Below, in pieces: positions 63,483 to 64,000 of a stretch of DNA of 64,000 nucleotides. Position 1 is the stretch's first letter. Every line of letters starts with the position of its first letter. The stretch is from Alkalibacter rhizosphaerae (GTDB lineage: Bacteria; Bacillota; Clostridia; Eubacteriales; Alkalibacteraceae), in assembly GCF_017352215.1 (NCBI RefSeq), contig NZ_CP071444.1:2356001-2420000 (forward strand), read 5' to 3'. The position numbers and the translations under genes are program-made. The notes beneath the pieces were generated by a model. That model worked only from the letters and a program-made list of their open reading frames with translations. It was not told the origin of the DNA and did not search any database.

Positions 63483-64000
63483 ATGATAGTAAGATCCGAA
63501 ATTAAAAAACTAAAAGAGCAGGCCATCCAGATCCGCCGGATGCTGCACGCCATCCCGGAAGAAGGATTCCGAGAAATACAAACTGGTAAAAAAATCCGGG
63601 AGATTCTTCATTCTTTGGGGTGGGATACAAAAATAATTGCCGATACCGGTATCAGTTGTTTGATACCAGGTGAGAATACACATAAGACCATAGCTTTTCG
63701 TGCCGATATGGACGGTTTGTCCATTTCAGAACAGACAAATGTGGATTTTGCCAGCTCTCATCCAAATATGATGCACGCCTGCGGCCATGACGGACATATG
63801 ACCATGCTGTTGCTCTTCGCAGCTTATCTGAAGCAAGAAAACATCAAGCCTAAAAACAACATACTTCTGCTTTTCCAACCAGCGGAGGAAGGTCCGGGTG
63901 GGGCCAAAACCATTGTTGATGAAGGGATCCTTAAAAGCAATAATGTGGAAAAGATATTCGGCTGCCATATCATGCCCGATCTGGAAGAAGGGGCGATCGC
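63483..64000 (+). CDS. M20 family amidohydrolase / N-acetyl-diaminopimelate deacetylase-like, 3' end outside window
   Basis: 172 residues visible, starting at ATG after GGGGGAT. 'LHAIPEEGFREIQTGKKI', metal-binding 'FRADMDGLSISEQT', 'MMHACGHDGHMTMLL' and 'FQPAEEGPGGAKTIV' are the M20D signatures. Many such enzymes are annotated hippurate hydrolases, but a position divergent from a DapH-type operon makes N-acetyl-L,L-diaminopimelate deacetylase the preferred function (inference). Truncated by the window end. Confidence 0.85.
   Translation, partial: MIVRSEIKKLKEQAIQIRRMLHAIPEEGFREIQTGKKIREILHSLGWDTKIIADTGISCLIPGENTHKTIAFRADMDGLSISEQTNVDFASSHPNMMHACGHDGHMTMLLLFAAYLKQENIKPKNNILLLFQPAEEGPGGAKTIVDEGILKSNNVEKIFGCHIMPDLEEGAI

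Overview
The window is one contiguous chromosomal segment of a low-to-moderate GC Firmicute, most likely an anaerobic member of the Clostridia. Supporting this are AGGAGG-type ribosome sites, TTGACA-N17-TATAAT promoters, frequent TTG/GTG starts, T-box, lysine and c-di-AMP riboswitches, an iron-sulfur/FMN enoate-reductase-like enzyme, uroporphyrinogen-decarboxylase-fold methyltransferase proteins and a corrinoid protein. The genus assignment is inference only. There is no rRNA, insertion sequence, prophage or CRISPR array. The content reads as housekeeping plus small accessory operons.

Layout. 1-3.7 kb: end of a TspO-like membrane gene, a small ORF with its own promoter and terminator, then a flavin/Fe-S oxidoreductase followed by a PadR regulator; a PadR-type palindrome covers the oxidoreductase promoter. 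3.7-5.8 kb: a class II aldolase, a triosephosphate-isomerase paralogue and a frameshifted YjbQ gene. 6.3-8.9 kb: pentapeptide-repeat protein, DUF6125-like protein, tRNA-Ala(GGC), nitroreductase and an unidentified structured RNA. 8.9-11.5 kb: TlpA/CcdA thiol-redox pair and a cell-wall polysaccharide deacetylase lipoprotein with 31 Glu-Pro repeats. 11.5-19.1 kb: osmotic block, with two nearly identical c-di-AMP riboswitches, each ahead of an ectoine-type binding protein, then the permeases and ATPase, then TrkA/TrkH potassium uptake on the other strand. 19.3-25.7 kb: DUF4914 protein, class B penicillin-binding protein, purK-purE, TetR regulator.

25.9-40.4 kb: a URO-D-like methyltransferase with a 47-residue partner, an arsR/permease/thioredoxin operon under a 54-bp near-continuous palindrome, rsgA, a YgbA_NO-type protein, a PurC-like mini-protein coupled to a MoaE-like protein, a lipoprotein, a membrane/XRE/DUF2975 operon, a second URO-D-like gene, DUF1801, a ZIP transporter, a tocopherol-cyclase-like protein, YwbE and a LysR regulator. 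40.5-53 kb: YeiH-type exporter, exonuclease III, RlmD-like methyltransferase, PLC-like protein, proB, an ABC exporter, a lone corrinoid protein, a glycolipid glycosyltransferase, mgtE and a two-component system. 53-64 kb: T-box-controlled valS, DUF4364, QueG-like and lipoate-ligase genes, then the lysine/diaminopimelate operon asd-dapA-dapB-dapH-lysC under a lysine riboswitch, with a divergent M20 deacetylase running off the end.

The most notable systems are the duplicated c-di-AMP-riboswitch/ectoine-transport module beside trkAH, the unidentified structured RNA at 8.68-8.94 kb, the symmetric promoter palindrome of arsR, the PurC-like/MoaE-like coupled pair, the split LysM in the deacetylase, and the homopolymer frameshift in yjbQ.
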